NCBI RefSeq assembly: GCF_932526225.1
Contig: NC_064045.1
Coordinates: 9,542,022 to 9,606,021 of the forward strand
DNA: 64,000 nt
Source: Nematostella vectensis
Taxonomy: Eukaryota > Cnidaria > Anthozoa > Actiniaria > Edwardsiidae
Direction: 5' to 3'
Part shown: positions 11,937-51,493 of the stretch, in pieces
Layout: each line of letters opens with the position of its first letter
Numbering within the stretch: the stretch's first letter is position 1
Notes under the pieces: model-generated
Database searches by the model: none
Told to the model about the DNA's origin: nothing
The model's input: the letters and a program-made list of their open reading frames with translations, nothing else
Position numbers and translations under genes: made by a program

Positions 11937-12187
11937 TTAAAGCCGCATTGTCACCAGTTCACTTCCGGAGGTCCGACGGAAACCTCAACCGTTAAAAGAC
12001 AAAAGAATCTATTAGAATCCGAGATATTTAGCATGCCTTCCGCTCTAAATTATCAATCACCTCGAAGAAACTTGCAATATACACACTGCTTTCAATATTT
12101 TGAAATATTGTTCGCGTTTTCCGTTAAAAATCATCGGAAATTGTAACGTAATCGACCGGAAGTAAACTGGTGACAATGCGGCTTTAA
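11937..12187. mobile_element. TIR element, family C, copy 1 (TTAA-flanked)
   Basis: A 251-bp unit with TTAA at both ends and terminal inverted repeats reading AGCCGCATTGTCACCAGTT, continuing into ACTTCCGG. It shares its full length with copies at 40152-40398 and 52673-52907. TTAA flanks are the signature of piggyBac-type target duplication (established knowledge), but no transposase is present. Non-autonomous. Confidence 0.85.
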
Positions 12188-12245
12188 CTATAGTTGGTAA
12201 TATTACAGGTGACCTTGAAGAGAATGCAGGAAAGACCTACGAGAT

Positions 12246-12533
12246 GAATAGGGGACTTGCGCTAAGAGATCACGTGACCTTTTTGGGTGGCAAATTCAAA
12301 ACAAAATGATCAAACAAAAAATACAAAAATGACTGCGCCCGTCACTCCAGAGAACGACGAAATAATAAAATCTTTAAATGAACTAAACCCTTTCTAAAAA
12401 AAAAGAGATATGTTTTCTCGTAAGCGCTGGCTAAGTGACTTTTTGTTGCTGTTATTTTGCCACTAAAAGGCTGAGCGCGTGCTAGTTTTCCACCCAAACA
12501 GTCACGTGATCTCTTAGCGCAAGTCCCCTATTC
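12246..12533. mobile_element. TIR element, family D
   Basis: The left end GAATAGGGGACTTGCGCTAA continues GAGATCACGTGAC and is repeated inverted at the right end (CACGTGATCTCTTAGCGC, then AAGTCCCCTATTC). The arms are about 33 bp and nearly perfect. The interior is AT-rich and non-coding. It lies 58 bp from the family C copy. Interpreted as a MITE. Confidence 0.8.
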
Positions 12534-13088
12534 ACTTACCCATGTATCCCTCTTGGAACTTTGCCATTGAGCGAAAAGATGCCTTGGGCGTGAAGGTAGT
12601 ACGCGAAGCTTCATATGTCAAGTTCAGCGTCATCATCCACCCTCCTGGAAAATTTTGACATTACCATCAAATACTTAATAATTAAGAGTAATTATATATT
12701 TGAAGATATACATCACTATTATTATGTTACTTATTCTGGTAAAAATATCAAAATCAGGTTATAAGGGTCCACGGCGGATTTCATGATATTGACTTTTATT
12801 GACTTTTGTTTGTTTACGTTGTGCACAATCTTATTCTTTTATTTCCTAGACTACTACCAGGCACCATCTCCGTTAAGGGCGTATGTAAAGGGAGGGTTTT
12901 GAGGGCTTTAGCCCCTCTTGAGAACATAAATGGTGATAAAAAGCAGAAGTCAACTCGTTTTTAGGTCCCATAAATGTAAAATGAATCTGACCTACGGCCA
13001 CACCTCCCTCACCTATCCCTCCAAAATACTATCCCCCTCCCCAACCGTCCCTCCAAAAATACTTTACCCCTCCCCGCCCGTCCCTCCA

Positions 13089-13131
13089 CAACCCCCCCCC
13101 CCCCCACACACACACACACACACACACACAA
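13089..13131. repeat. Poly-C followed by (CA)n microsatellite
   Basis: A run of C leads into about twelve CA dinucleotides. Low-complexity sequence. The surrounding open frames with Pro/Thr or Val/Cys/Gly runs are artefacts of it. Confidence 0.95.
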
Positions 13132-13467
13132 CCACTCCACCACTTGAAAATAATCTCCCCTGCAGATTTCGCCCCTGCATTTCCCCATTATTGTATTTTG
13201 TACCTTCTTCGTCCGCCATGTCGCAAAAAACGAGGAACGAGGAATCTTTATGCATGACAAACCTGGCGGCTCTGAAAGATGCAAAAACATGTAAGCAACC
13301 ATCTCGAAAATACAAAATTGCGGCTGTTATCAGAGCTTGTCACCTAGAAAATGCGCGCGACCAGTGACCTCAACAATAAACGCTGCTTACAAGGGTTTAC
13401 TCCAATTTCAGGTCTAAAAAATATCACGAAAGGTTTTCTTACTGTCATGTATCGTTGATTGATTGAT

Positions 13468-13481
13468 GTTGCCATGGCAAC
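13468..13481. promoter_or_regulatory. Perfect palindromic X-box (RFX-type site)
   Basis: GTTGCCATGGCAAC matches the RFX consensus (GTnRCC, spacer, RGYAAC) in full symmetry. X-boxes mark promoters of ciliary genes in animals (established knowledge). A minus-strand ATGGCGGACGAAGAAGG lies about 250 bp away at 13219, a possible gene start that I could not extend. Function here is inference. Confidence 0.45.
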
Positions 13482-14760
13482 AGCTTGTTGTTGCGGAGAG
13501 CGTCGAACTTGGCACACTCGGTTGTTGAAAGCATAGTTAGTATGTTGAAAGCAAAAAGCTCAGCGTTGTGTTGAGAGTATAAGCTCAGTATTGTGTCTGA
13601 CATGACATGACAGTAACTGTTTTATTTTGTTGATGGACAGCTTTTAACTGTTTTTAATTGGTTTATTTTTGTTGTAAGGAATATGAAATTCGATATATGA
13701 ATTCCTGTGGCTGGCACTGATGTGAGGGGACTGTGCTTGTATGATGGACCGAAGAATGGTAGATTTAGACTATTAGAGATTTGTGAAAAGACGAGATTTA
13801 CTATTATTGTTATACGAACCAATTAAAGAGCAGCTATTGTCATGTGAACGCGCGTAAATAAAATGAACGCCTAAGATGTCTTTGTATTGCACAGTTTGCT
13901 AGATAGCGCTGCTGCGGTCAAAACCTCATGTCTAGCCGTAAACCTGCTACAATGTGTTTTAGCGCATGTCTGGAAGTGGTCTATTTTTATCCTATTCCAA
14001 GTTCGATCCTCAGTAAGCCAATGGCCTTCATCTTGTTTGGCACATTATCACTGATCATTTTCACTTCTTCTTGTTAAATGTTGCTTTATTAGATTATTTA
14101 AGAGAATTAATTTTTTTCTATGCTTTGCGTCCCGTGGGGCCGTGCTACGTTGTGTTTGTCTTTCTATATAATTGTGGTAAAGGCCTAAAAATGATTTGCA
14201 TCGTCTTGTAGAATTAAAACTAAAAAAGCTTAAGCCAAATTGAAAACAAGAAACAAAATACCCTTCCCTTAAAAGTCAAATATTAGTGCAGATAACCCTA
14301 AAGGATAGCAAAATAAATTTGGTTAACATGGAGTTTGAGACCTGTTTAAGAGATGCAAAAGTGGACCGCAAAGGAATCTATCTCTTGGTATAAACCGGCT
14401 CGTAAAAGGTTTGATTTCATAGACAAAAAATGAAAACAAAAATGGTAAGGATATAAACTGGCTGGTCTAACAAGTTAAAACACGCTTACGAGGCTTTTTT
14501 TTTTTTTTGTAGGGAATCATTAAAGAAAAATGATCTGATTGCAATTTACGATTGCCAAATTTCCAATCAAGAAAGTGTGTAAAAACGCTTATGATAACAA
14601 GTCGCAGAGCACTCACCGATTTTTATAGAAATAATCGAGAGGGTTTATGTTTGCAGGGCCATACGAGATATACTATGTATACCAGGCGCGTACACAGAGA
14701 GGTGCATAGGGTGCTCGCTCACCCCTCTTGGCGGCCAAAAAGTGGGTCTTTTCTTATTAA

Positions 14761-14890
14761 GGAATCTTCAAAAACAATGCTTTTTCCATATGATACTTAT
14801 GACTGCGCAGGGTTCGCGTGGGTTATTCAAGTAGGTCATCCCTTGGAATCTTCAAAAATAATGCTTTTTTCCATATGATACCCATGACTG
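14761..14890. repeat. 84-bp direct duplication
   Basis: GGAATCTTCAAAAACAATGC with TTTTTCCATATGATA recurs from 14845 with few changes. It lies just 3' of the EGF-like exon (minus-strand sense). No coding capacity was seen. Confidence 0.75.
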
Positions 14891-14932
14891 TGCACCCCCC
14901 TCAGCCAATCCTGGGAACGCGCATGTATACAC

Positions 14933-15047
14933 CATCTTCACAATATCTCCCTGTGAACCCAGCACGACATATGCACGTGTAGTTGTCGTCATCGTAACTT
15001 GCTTGGCAGCTGCCGTTATACAGGCAAGGTTGGAAAAAACAGTGGAT
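14933..15047 (-). CDS. EGF-like domain exon of a partial gene
   Basis: The minus-strand exon has acceptor TTATTACAG and a donor at GATG|GTGTAT. It reads through PCLYNGSC, then a short Asp-rich loop, then YTCICRAGFTGRYCED. The spacing C-x4-C-x8-10-C-x-C-x8-C and the GFTGRYC ending are diagnostic of an EGF-like module. Such modules occur in secreted or extracellular-matrix proteins. The exon is probably joined to the PAN-like exon at 15672-15930. The visible donor phase of that exon does not match this acceptor, so an extra exon or a defect is likely. No downstream exons were found. Confidence 0.7.
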
Positions 15048-15671
15048 CTGTAATAAGATAATGTAAAGCAAATTGCTCTCAAATTGCTCGTCCTTTACCA
15101 GATAACAGATGTCCTTCACACCTCTATCCACACGAAGTTAACCAAAAACTCAAGAGGAGGTCGTTTTGTTTTGAAAAACATCAGGTCGTTGCTTGCGACA
15201 GCCAAAGGTATGACTTGTCTTTTTCTAATCTACCAGCCATTCCTCTTTTTTGTGATTTTGTTGAATTCTTTTTATTCCAGCGTTTTTTCTTTTATTAGCT
15301 TATTCCTTATCTAAAAATCATTTCATATTCGCAAGTTAACGACATTTTTCACTATACATAATTAAATATCCGCCCCGAATATAGGACAATAGTCCAAGAC
15401 ACTTTTGTATTAGAAAACATTCAAGTTTCCTTATTTAGCTTGGATACATAAGGAAAAAATTGATAATATTCCTATAGTGCATGGCCCTCATTTCACAACT
15501 TTTGACCAAAAATATGCTTAGGGCTGAAAAAAATAAAACGGTGAAAAAAATTTTCTTATTATTATATCGTTTCTTTGCATAAACGTTTGGTGTCTTTGTT
15601 GGGTTATTCGACATTTCTGGCATTGTGATTTCCTATAAATCACAACAGTAGAATTGCAGAAATAAGAGAAA

Positions 15672-15930
15672 ATTCTTAATCAAAAAAGTACTTATCAATA
15701 CTATAATGGGTCCAGCTTGTGTTATTCTGTATTTTAGAGGACGAGTTATAGATGTCAGTAGATAGCACCTCGCACAAAAACTTGGATCTGTCGTCAGGTG
15801 TTTTCGCCAGGTTCAGCGAAAGGCAAGACTCATTTCGTAGACACGCCAAAACACATGCGCCTTGTCTTTCTACCAAGTGTGTAAGCTTCCCTGATACGTT
15901 CAAGAATGTGTTACTGTGTTTACGGAATTC
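15672..15930 (-). CDS. PAN/Apple-like domain exon of a partial gene
   Basis: The minus-strand frame begins FRKHSNTFLNVSGKLTHL. It continues with CVLACLRNESCLSLNLA and then a Cys near FLCEVLST, ending WTHYSIDK. The order of Cys residues and the C-x3-C-x5-C-x-S-x-N core match PAN/Apple domains, which are often paired with EGF modules in cnidarian secreted proteins (family knowledge). There is no ATG or signal peptide in the exon, so a first exon must lie upstream. The 3' boundary is probably AA|GTACTT, a weak donor. Whether this is an intact gene or a relic is not settled. Confidence 0.6.
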
Positions 15931-15931
15931 T

Positions 15932-17420
15932 CATTTCTCCTATTGAGGCCATTTGAAGCAAGAAATACCTCCGCTTTTGCTAACAATAAGTATTACAACT
16001 GGACAAGAATGTTGTACAATAATGCTGCATACACGTCTTTGGTTACTTTTCTTAACGTTTTGGTAGAAACGTCAAGAAAACGGCGGAAATTCCACTTTCG
16101 GTTCGCAATAGACGTGCTTTTCGTAGGCTAAACTATAAAGCATAAGCGAATAAGATTGTAAAAAAGGCATTCATTGTATGTCATTAATCAATAGGTCAGA
16201 CTTTTTTAAGCCAAATCCGATAATAACGTCCCGTGGAAATACTGCGGCATATATAATACAATCCGTTTTTGTTCTTTTTGGGGTAGACGGTCTGACAGCG
16301 CGGGTAAACCCTTGATTCTGGTGTTATATAATTTTTTATTGTAGCGACATCTTTCAATTTCTAGAATGTGATCGCTTATTCTTAGTTTTGATAGTGTCCT
16401 ACGATATCCTTTATTCGATACTTTTAGTAAATGGCCCTCAAGTTTATATTTTGATTTTGATCAGATTTCTCCCCCCTTCCCCCCGGAGAAATTAGGTCCA
16501 CTTCTCCTTCTCCGGATTTCACAAAACCCCTGTGTACGGGCCTGTGATCACATTTTTGCGTGAGTCTATCCTCTAATAGATGCACAGATGACGTCACAGC
16601 GTGTAATGAGCAAAGAGTAAGCAACAAAATGCAGTCGATTCTTTCGCTTTGCAAAAAGCCGTAAATGCCTCTTTAGAGACAAAAGAGAATTACCAAATGA
16701 AATCAAGGACCAGTTGCCTAACTGCAACTAGCCTGATTTCAACCATCTATCTCATTAAAAAAGGATAGACAATCCTTTTCATTTCAAGTGTACAGAACCC
16801 AGACATCAAAAGGGGAAGCCACAAACTATAGAGTCAGCAAAATCTCTTTTATTTCTAATCATCTTACTTATAAAATAGAAATGGCATGACTTTTACAGAT
16901 GGCGTCGATTAAAAAACTTTTTTTTAACTCTTTCCTCCTAATTAATCAAGCTAGACCTTGGCAGGCATCTACAGTTATACACCTTAGACATCATATTCAT
17001 TAACCAGGGACTATGCATACAACAGTAGCTGAACGCTCAAAAGGGTGGTAGAGGTTAAATTGTTTGCATTTGGGTCAAAAAACGGCTGACGAACAAGGCT
17101 AATGCAGCTTGTTATTGGGAACACATTTTTAATTAAACAGTGAAACGTTTCTCGTATTTTCCCAAGTCTAGTGTACATAAGAGTCACAAAGGTGAAATCC
17201 ACAAATAAATGGACATTTACTGGTCTAACAGAAGCGAATTTGAGAGAAGTCTTATATCGAGCTGTGGGGTACCCGATGCGGCTACTTAATAGCACGAATA
17301 ACCTTTGAAATGAGTCAGATTACAATCAAAACAGTCACCTATTCTAGTCACTTAACCAACCTACAACTAACTAACCCAACATGCGGAATTGTTATGAGAA
17401 ATGTTTATGTTAGCATAGAT
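15932..17420. other. Spacer between the PAN/EGF gene and the myosin gene
   Basis: No recognisable exon. It contains a full CRE palindrome TGACGTCA at 16589-16596 inside a C/T-rich stretch. It should contain the 5' end of the PAN/EGF gene, but I could not place it. Confidence 0.4.
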
Positions 17421-17426
17421 TTTATT
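17421..17426 (-). terminator. Candidate polyadenylation signal for the myosin gene
   Basis: AATAAA on the minus strand, 160 bp beyond the myosin stop codon. It is the first canonical hexamer seen downstream. Cleavage position not determined. Confidence 0.4.
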
Positions 17427-17585
17427 GAAAGACCTCTTTGACAAAAATATAATAGCTACTACTTTACCGGAACATTAGAACCCTTCACTTTCGACCCCCC
17501 GTAAGGAACGAAAAGCGTGATATTATCGGCATTATCTTTGCTTTGCGCCAGGGGAGGGGTAGATATTAGTTTCTATTCAAACTAG

Positions 17586-46627
<29,042 letters not shown>

Positions 46628-46736
46628 GATGAGTTATACGCGTGGAAACGCGGTCTCAGCTCCACACAGAGATATTAGGACCTTTCACTAAAGATCCTTT
46701 TACTTTGGTACTTCTTGAAGTCGAGCAATACTTGAA

Positions 46737-46747
46737 AAATATAAAGA
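46737..46747 (-). promoter_or_regulatory. Possible TATA-like element of the myosin promoter
   Basis: CTTTATATTTT on the minus strand, about 110 bp upstream of the ATG. No transcription start evidence is available, so this is a weak call. Confidence 0.25.
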
Positions 46748-46837
46748 AACCCGACCAAGTTCCTTGATCTAAAAGGCCCCGCCGCTTCTCACTTTGGCGA
46801 GTTGCAAAGAGCTTAGCAGCCTCACCCCGGCGTAATG

Positions 46838-46845
46838 TGACGTCA
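46838..46845. promoter_or_regulatory. Full CRE palindrome upstream of the myosin gene
   Basis: TGACGTCA, the CREB/ATF consensus, 211 bp upstream of the start codon, in the locally most CpG-rich part of the upstream region. Confidence 0.5.
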
Positions 46846-46887
46846 CGATACGAGGTATGCAGACCCGTACGGTACGTCACTGCGATC

Positions 46888-46935
46888 TGATTGGCTGTTT
46901 TATCGAGGCCTCGATAAAGAATGATTATTTTGATT
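46888..46935. promoter_or_regulatory. Two CCAAT boxes around a 20-bp palindrome
   Basis: GATTGGC (CCAAT box on the minus strand) occurs near 46889 and again near 46934. Between them, TTATCGAGGCCTCGATAA within 46899-46918 is part of a perfect 20-bp palindrome. CCAAT boxes bind NF-Y (established). The palindrome's factor is unknown. Confidence 0.4.
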
Positions 46936-46949
46936 GGCTAGTTTGCATT

Positions 46950-49040
46950 AAAATATTAGAAAATTGCTACCCATTTTTACGGGTCCTTTAGTCGGCTTTG
47001 TTCTTAACTTTCCGACCTTACACTGACGAATGATTTATCCTAAAAGTTGTTCAAAAGATCTCGGGGTTTCAAGACACGAGTCAATCGAAGAAAATGCATA
47101 ATTCTATAGTTTGTACGCTAAAACACTTTTCGCAGAGAAAAACTCGGTTCGAGCGAGCAACATGCGAAATCGATGACGACCAACAAATCGGTGAAGCAAA
47201 AAAAATATTTCTGTCCGTCATTATTAATACCTCTTATGGCGATTTCAGCTCGTGATCAATACTCATATCTTAGCAGGTGAGCATTGAATATACATAACCG
47301 TAACTCTAAACGATTTGTCTAAGACAGCGGGACAAAAAATAGGTTCTCTCTGCAAATATTAAGAATATCTACTCCCATATGCCATTGCATTCACTTTTAT
47401 TTACGGGAAATGTTTTTTTTTTATTATTAATATTATATATTTAGAATAAACCACCCAGCAAGAAGAGAGAGAAAAAAAATCAAGCACATGGAACCGTTTT
47501 GATTGAGCGAGCGAAAAACGTCAAGCTGTGAAATCACGGAAGCTTTCGTCACGCAACGCGTACAAGCCTTTCCTGGCGTGACGGAAAGTCACGTAAGCTT
47601 GTAATAGGCATCGCACCATATGTGGAGAAAGTTTTAACTTTTAATGCATCGCGTGGTTTCATTTTTCTGATGCTTTTGTCGTGACCTCATAACAAATATT
47701 GTGGTGATATCATATCCCGATTCTAAATTCATTGCAACATGATTTGGTCACAGTAAACTAGAATTCGAATGAATGTTTCCAATGTTCCTTTATTCGAATG
47801 AATGTTTCTCTTGATTGGTATGTGCCAAATATAATATTAAATGTCCATAATCTCAATTTCCTCACACAAACAAGGAGTTAATGGGTAAGTATATGTAATA
47901 AGGATTGGACAACAATTAGCAATAGGTAGAGTACCCCGGTTCCAGAGATATTCCCGCACTGCCGAAAACCCGAAAGCGCAACGAGCGAATATCGACGGCG
48001 AGGGCCTTAAAGCTCGGCATATTATTTGGGGCCTAGGGGCGATAGTCCATTGGCATCTGTGAGACATTCAAGAAGTTGATGTAGCCCCTTATCAATGAAG
48101 ATGAATTTTCAAAAGCTATTGATACAAACGATTGTTTGTCTAATAAATTTATGCACATCTCAACAGAGTGGTTTTCAAAATCCTTTGCAACAAAATGTAT
48201 TTGTTAAAGTGTAATAGTGAAAACCAGAACAAAAGAGAACAAAGACATTACAGTGTATTAGTACTAAATAAACAAAATAGTATTTCACGGGTTTTTGAAA
48301 ACCACTCTAAGGAATATACCCCACCCCATTTATTAACATGGAAAATTAAAATTTTAATCGCGCTTACTACCAGACAATTTGTCTACACGTGGAATGGTTA
48401 CCAATCATCTGATCCGATCCTTGTACAGCCTGGAAAAGTATGACAGCGTCAATTGCTGCCATTCGCCCTGGCTTTCGTGACAATTGAAGTTTAAGCGTAG
48501 ATTTATAGAAGAGAAACGGAAAAGCCAGACATACAGGAAAACACTTTTATAGTTCTGACTAAGTTGGCGGTGGCCGCGGCTACCGGAAAAGGGCGTGTTT
48601 AATAAGCAGGGTTTTATACGACATTTTTATTGTATTGCATAGATAAGGGATAAAGAAATGTAAATTACTACTCTTGAATTAATCACTATTGATTTACTAT
48701 CCTTCAATAGTGACACTTTTTTGGTGGTCCAAGGAAATGTACGCGCACTTTGCGCAGCACTTAGTTATACTAACTTCAGTTACTCAAAGCTTCAATAAAT
48801 CGAGCCTTCGCGCTAAGATAGACTGATTGATTTTTGCCTTCAGGCAAATTTTTGATTCTTCTATTATCCAGATACTCGAACGAATAACTCAGATCTTAAA
48901 GGGCGCATGTTAGAGGGGGCTCTCGGAAAAGAAACATGGCGAGAAAGGTCCTTTAATTGCAAAGCTTTTTTAATATACACAAAATAATTTTAATTAACTC
49001 CACATAGCCCAGAGATAAGGTTCACTACTCACATACATAA
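46950..49040. other. Spacer upstream of the myosin gene
   Basis: No recognised gene. Contains a small fold-back with 16-bp inverted ends (AGAGTGGTTTTCAAAA near 48165 and TTTTGAAAACCACTCT ending near 48308), possibly a short MITE. Confidence 0.45.
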
Positions 49041-49046
49041 TGTAGC

Positions 49047-50262
49047 AATGAGTCAGGGTCCACCCCCCACATACCCCAGGGGGCAATGGGCCAGGGTCCA
49101 CGCCTCACATACCCCAGGTAGCAATGGGCTAGGGTCCACCCCCCCCCCCCCCCCCACATATCCCAGGGGGCAATAAGTCAGGGTCCACCCCTCACATACC
49201 CCAGGGGGCGATGGAATGGGCCAGGGTCCACCCCTTACATACCCCAGGGGGCAATGGGGCAGGGTCCACCCCTCACATACCCCAGGGGGCAATGGAATGG
49301 GCCAGGGTCCATCCCTCAAATACCCCAGGGGGCAATGGGGCAGGGTCCACCCCTCACATACCCCAGGGGACAATGAGTCAGGGTCCACCCCTCACATACC
49401 CCAGGGGACAATGGGCCAGGGTCCACCACTAACATACCCTAGGGGGCAATGGGCCAGGGTCCACCCCTCACAAACCCCAGGGGGCAATGGGCCAGGGTCC
49501 ACCCCTCACATACCCCAGGGGGCAATGGGCCAGGGTCCACCCCTCACATACCCCAGGGGACAATGGGCCAGGGTCCACCCCTCACATACCTCGGGGGGCA
49601 ATGGGGCAGGGTCCACCCCTCACATACCGCAGGGGGCAATGGGCCAGGGTCTACCCCTCACATACCCCAGGGGGCAATGGGCCGGGGTCCACCCCACACA
49701 TACCCCAGGGGGCAATGGGCCAGGGTCCACCCCTCACATACCCCAGGGGGGCAATGGGCCAGGGTGCACCCCTTACATACCTCGGGGTGCAATGGGCTAG
49801 GGTCCACCCCTCACATACCGCAGGGGGCAATGGGCCAGGGTCTACCCCTCACATACCCAAGGGGGCAATGGGCCAGGGTCCACCCCTCACATACCTCGGG
49901 GGGCAATGGGCTAGGGTCCACCCCTCACATACCCCAGGGGGCAATGGAATGGGCCAGGGTCCACTCCTTACATACCCCAGGGGGCAATGGGCCAGGGTCC
50001 ATCCCTCACATACCCCAGGGGGCAATGAGTCAGGGTCCACCCCTCACATACCCCAGGGGACAATGAGTCAGGGTCCACCCCTCACATACCCCAGGGGGCA
50101 ATGGGCGAGGGTATACCCCTCACATACCCCAGGGGGCAATGGAATGGGCCAGGGCCCAGCCCTCACATACCCCAGGGGGCAATGGGCTAGGGTCCACCCC
50201 CACATACCCCAGGGGACAATGAGTCAGAGTCCACCCCTCACATACCCCAGGGGGCAATGGTT
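49047..50262. repeat. 38-bp minisatellite, about 31 copies
   Basis: A unit containing CAGGGTCCACCCCTCACATA and CCCCAGGGGGCAATGGGC repeats with small length variants (GGAATGGGC insertions, poly-C expansion at 49139-49155). Open frames on both strands are artefacts. The minus strand is G-run rich and could form quadruplexes. Confidence 0.95.
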
Positions 50263-50788
50263 TCCTCTGTGATGAAAACACTACAACTCAACACAACTTA
50301 AAAGTGTCGAGATTCAATAAATTTAATATTTCAACTTTATTTTATTTAATTTATTAATTCATTTCATTTATTTATTTGCATTCCATATTGATGGTATTGC
50401 ATAACATAATATGGCTTAAATGAGAGTATTCGGTCTTGATTTAAATGTTTTGCATATAAAGTGGGCTACTTTCTTATTCGGTCAACATTATTAAAAAGGA
50501 ACAGAATTTTATCATCATTACTTAGATTGTCAAAGAAAATGTAGTGGGATTGGATATCAGAAAATAATTGCTTTCGTCCAGAGTGGGATGAGACGCAGAA
50601 AAGCGTGAAATGTTTTTCATCCTCTAAAGTGTTATAATTCAAGACGAAAAGTTAATATATAAATTCCGCTTAAAATATTAGGGAAATACATCTTTGGGGG
50701 TTTCATTTTTTGCATTAAAAGTGACTTTTGATTAGTTAACTGTTAACGCTAGCTCTTAAATTAGCATAAGTTTATCGGGATTTGTTAA

Positions 50789-50866
50789 TGGAACGCCAGA
50801 AGGGGAACGCTAAACATGGAACGCTCAAAAGGGAACGCTCAAAAGGGAACGCTTAAAAGGGAACGG
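50789..50866. repeat. 14-bp tandem repeat
   Basis: GGGAACGCTCAAAA and variants are repeated about five times, 22 bp before a large inverted repeat. Confidence 0.8.
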
Positions 50867-50887
50867 ATTTATGTGTGTGAGGTAATT

Positions 50888-51046
50888 GTTGTGGTTTGAA
50901 ATGCTTCTTGGTTTGAAATTGTTAAAACCAGTTTGAAAATAATTCAAACCATGCCACATTTGTTGTGGTTTGAAATGCTTCTTGGTTTGAATTTTTTTCA
51001 AACTGGTTTTAACAATTTCAAACCAAGAAGCATTTCAAACCACAAC
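50888..51046. repeat. Perfect 52-bp inverted repeat with a third forward copy
   Basis: The arm 50888-50939 (starting GTTGTGGTTTGAAATGCTTC) is exactly complementary to 50995-51046. The 55-bp spacer contains another forward copy of the first ~31 bases (from about 50962). The perfect match of long arms implies recent origin or active conversion. Confidence 0.92.
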
Positions 51047-51493
51047 ATAATGATCCCGGTTCGGACCGGACTATTTTTTTTTTTTACTAAATTTGAAATA
51101 TTTAGCCAAAATGAAGAAAACCTCTATTGAAAAAATAATTCTGAGATTATCCTAATAATTATGTGGAGGTCATAGATTTCAATAAATTTTGCAATATATT
51201 GCAAAGTTTTTAGTTTTTGCTACTATACACTTATTATGTCAACTGAGTCCTTATGTGTTATAAGATACATGTAAAAGCTCACAGGCAGAAATAATGCAAT
51301 GTCATTGGACCTCAACTCACAAAATGCAATCTACCCTATATGAGAGGTCCGAAAGCATTCTACATTCTAGTAACACCACGCGCTTGGTAACCATGTATTT
51401 AGAGCTCGAGCCAGTAAACCTCAGTAGCTAGGTCCCGGATCTTAGTAACTAGGCAACCATCCATGGCTTAGCAGCCTTTCAGAGTAACCGTTT

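Noticed and set aside
13218-13290. Plus-strand ATG frame ending at a GTAAGC donor-like site
   Set aside because: It is short, has no recognisable signature or partner exon, and overlaps the equally plausible minus-strand start.
16589-16596. CRE palindrome TGACGTCA as a promoter
   Set aside because: An isolated 8-mer with no gene start that I could place nearby; mentioned only in the spacer entry.
16424-16654. Signal-peptide-like frame (CILLLTLCSLHAVTSS) on the minus strand upstream of the PAN exon
   Set aside because: There is no ATG at its start and no donor in a fitting phase; it may be chance, so it is not annotated as the first exon of the PAN/EGF gene.
49211-50272. Gly/Pro-rich repetitive open frames (GQGPPLTYPRG-type)
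   Set aside because: They are translations of the 38-bp minisatellite, open in several frames at once.
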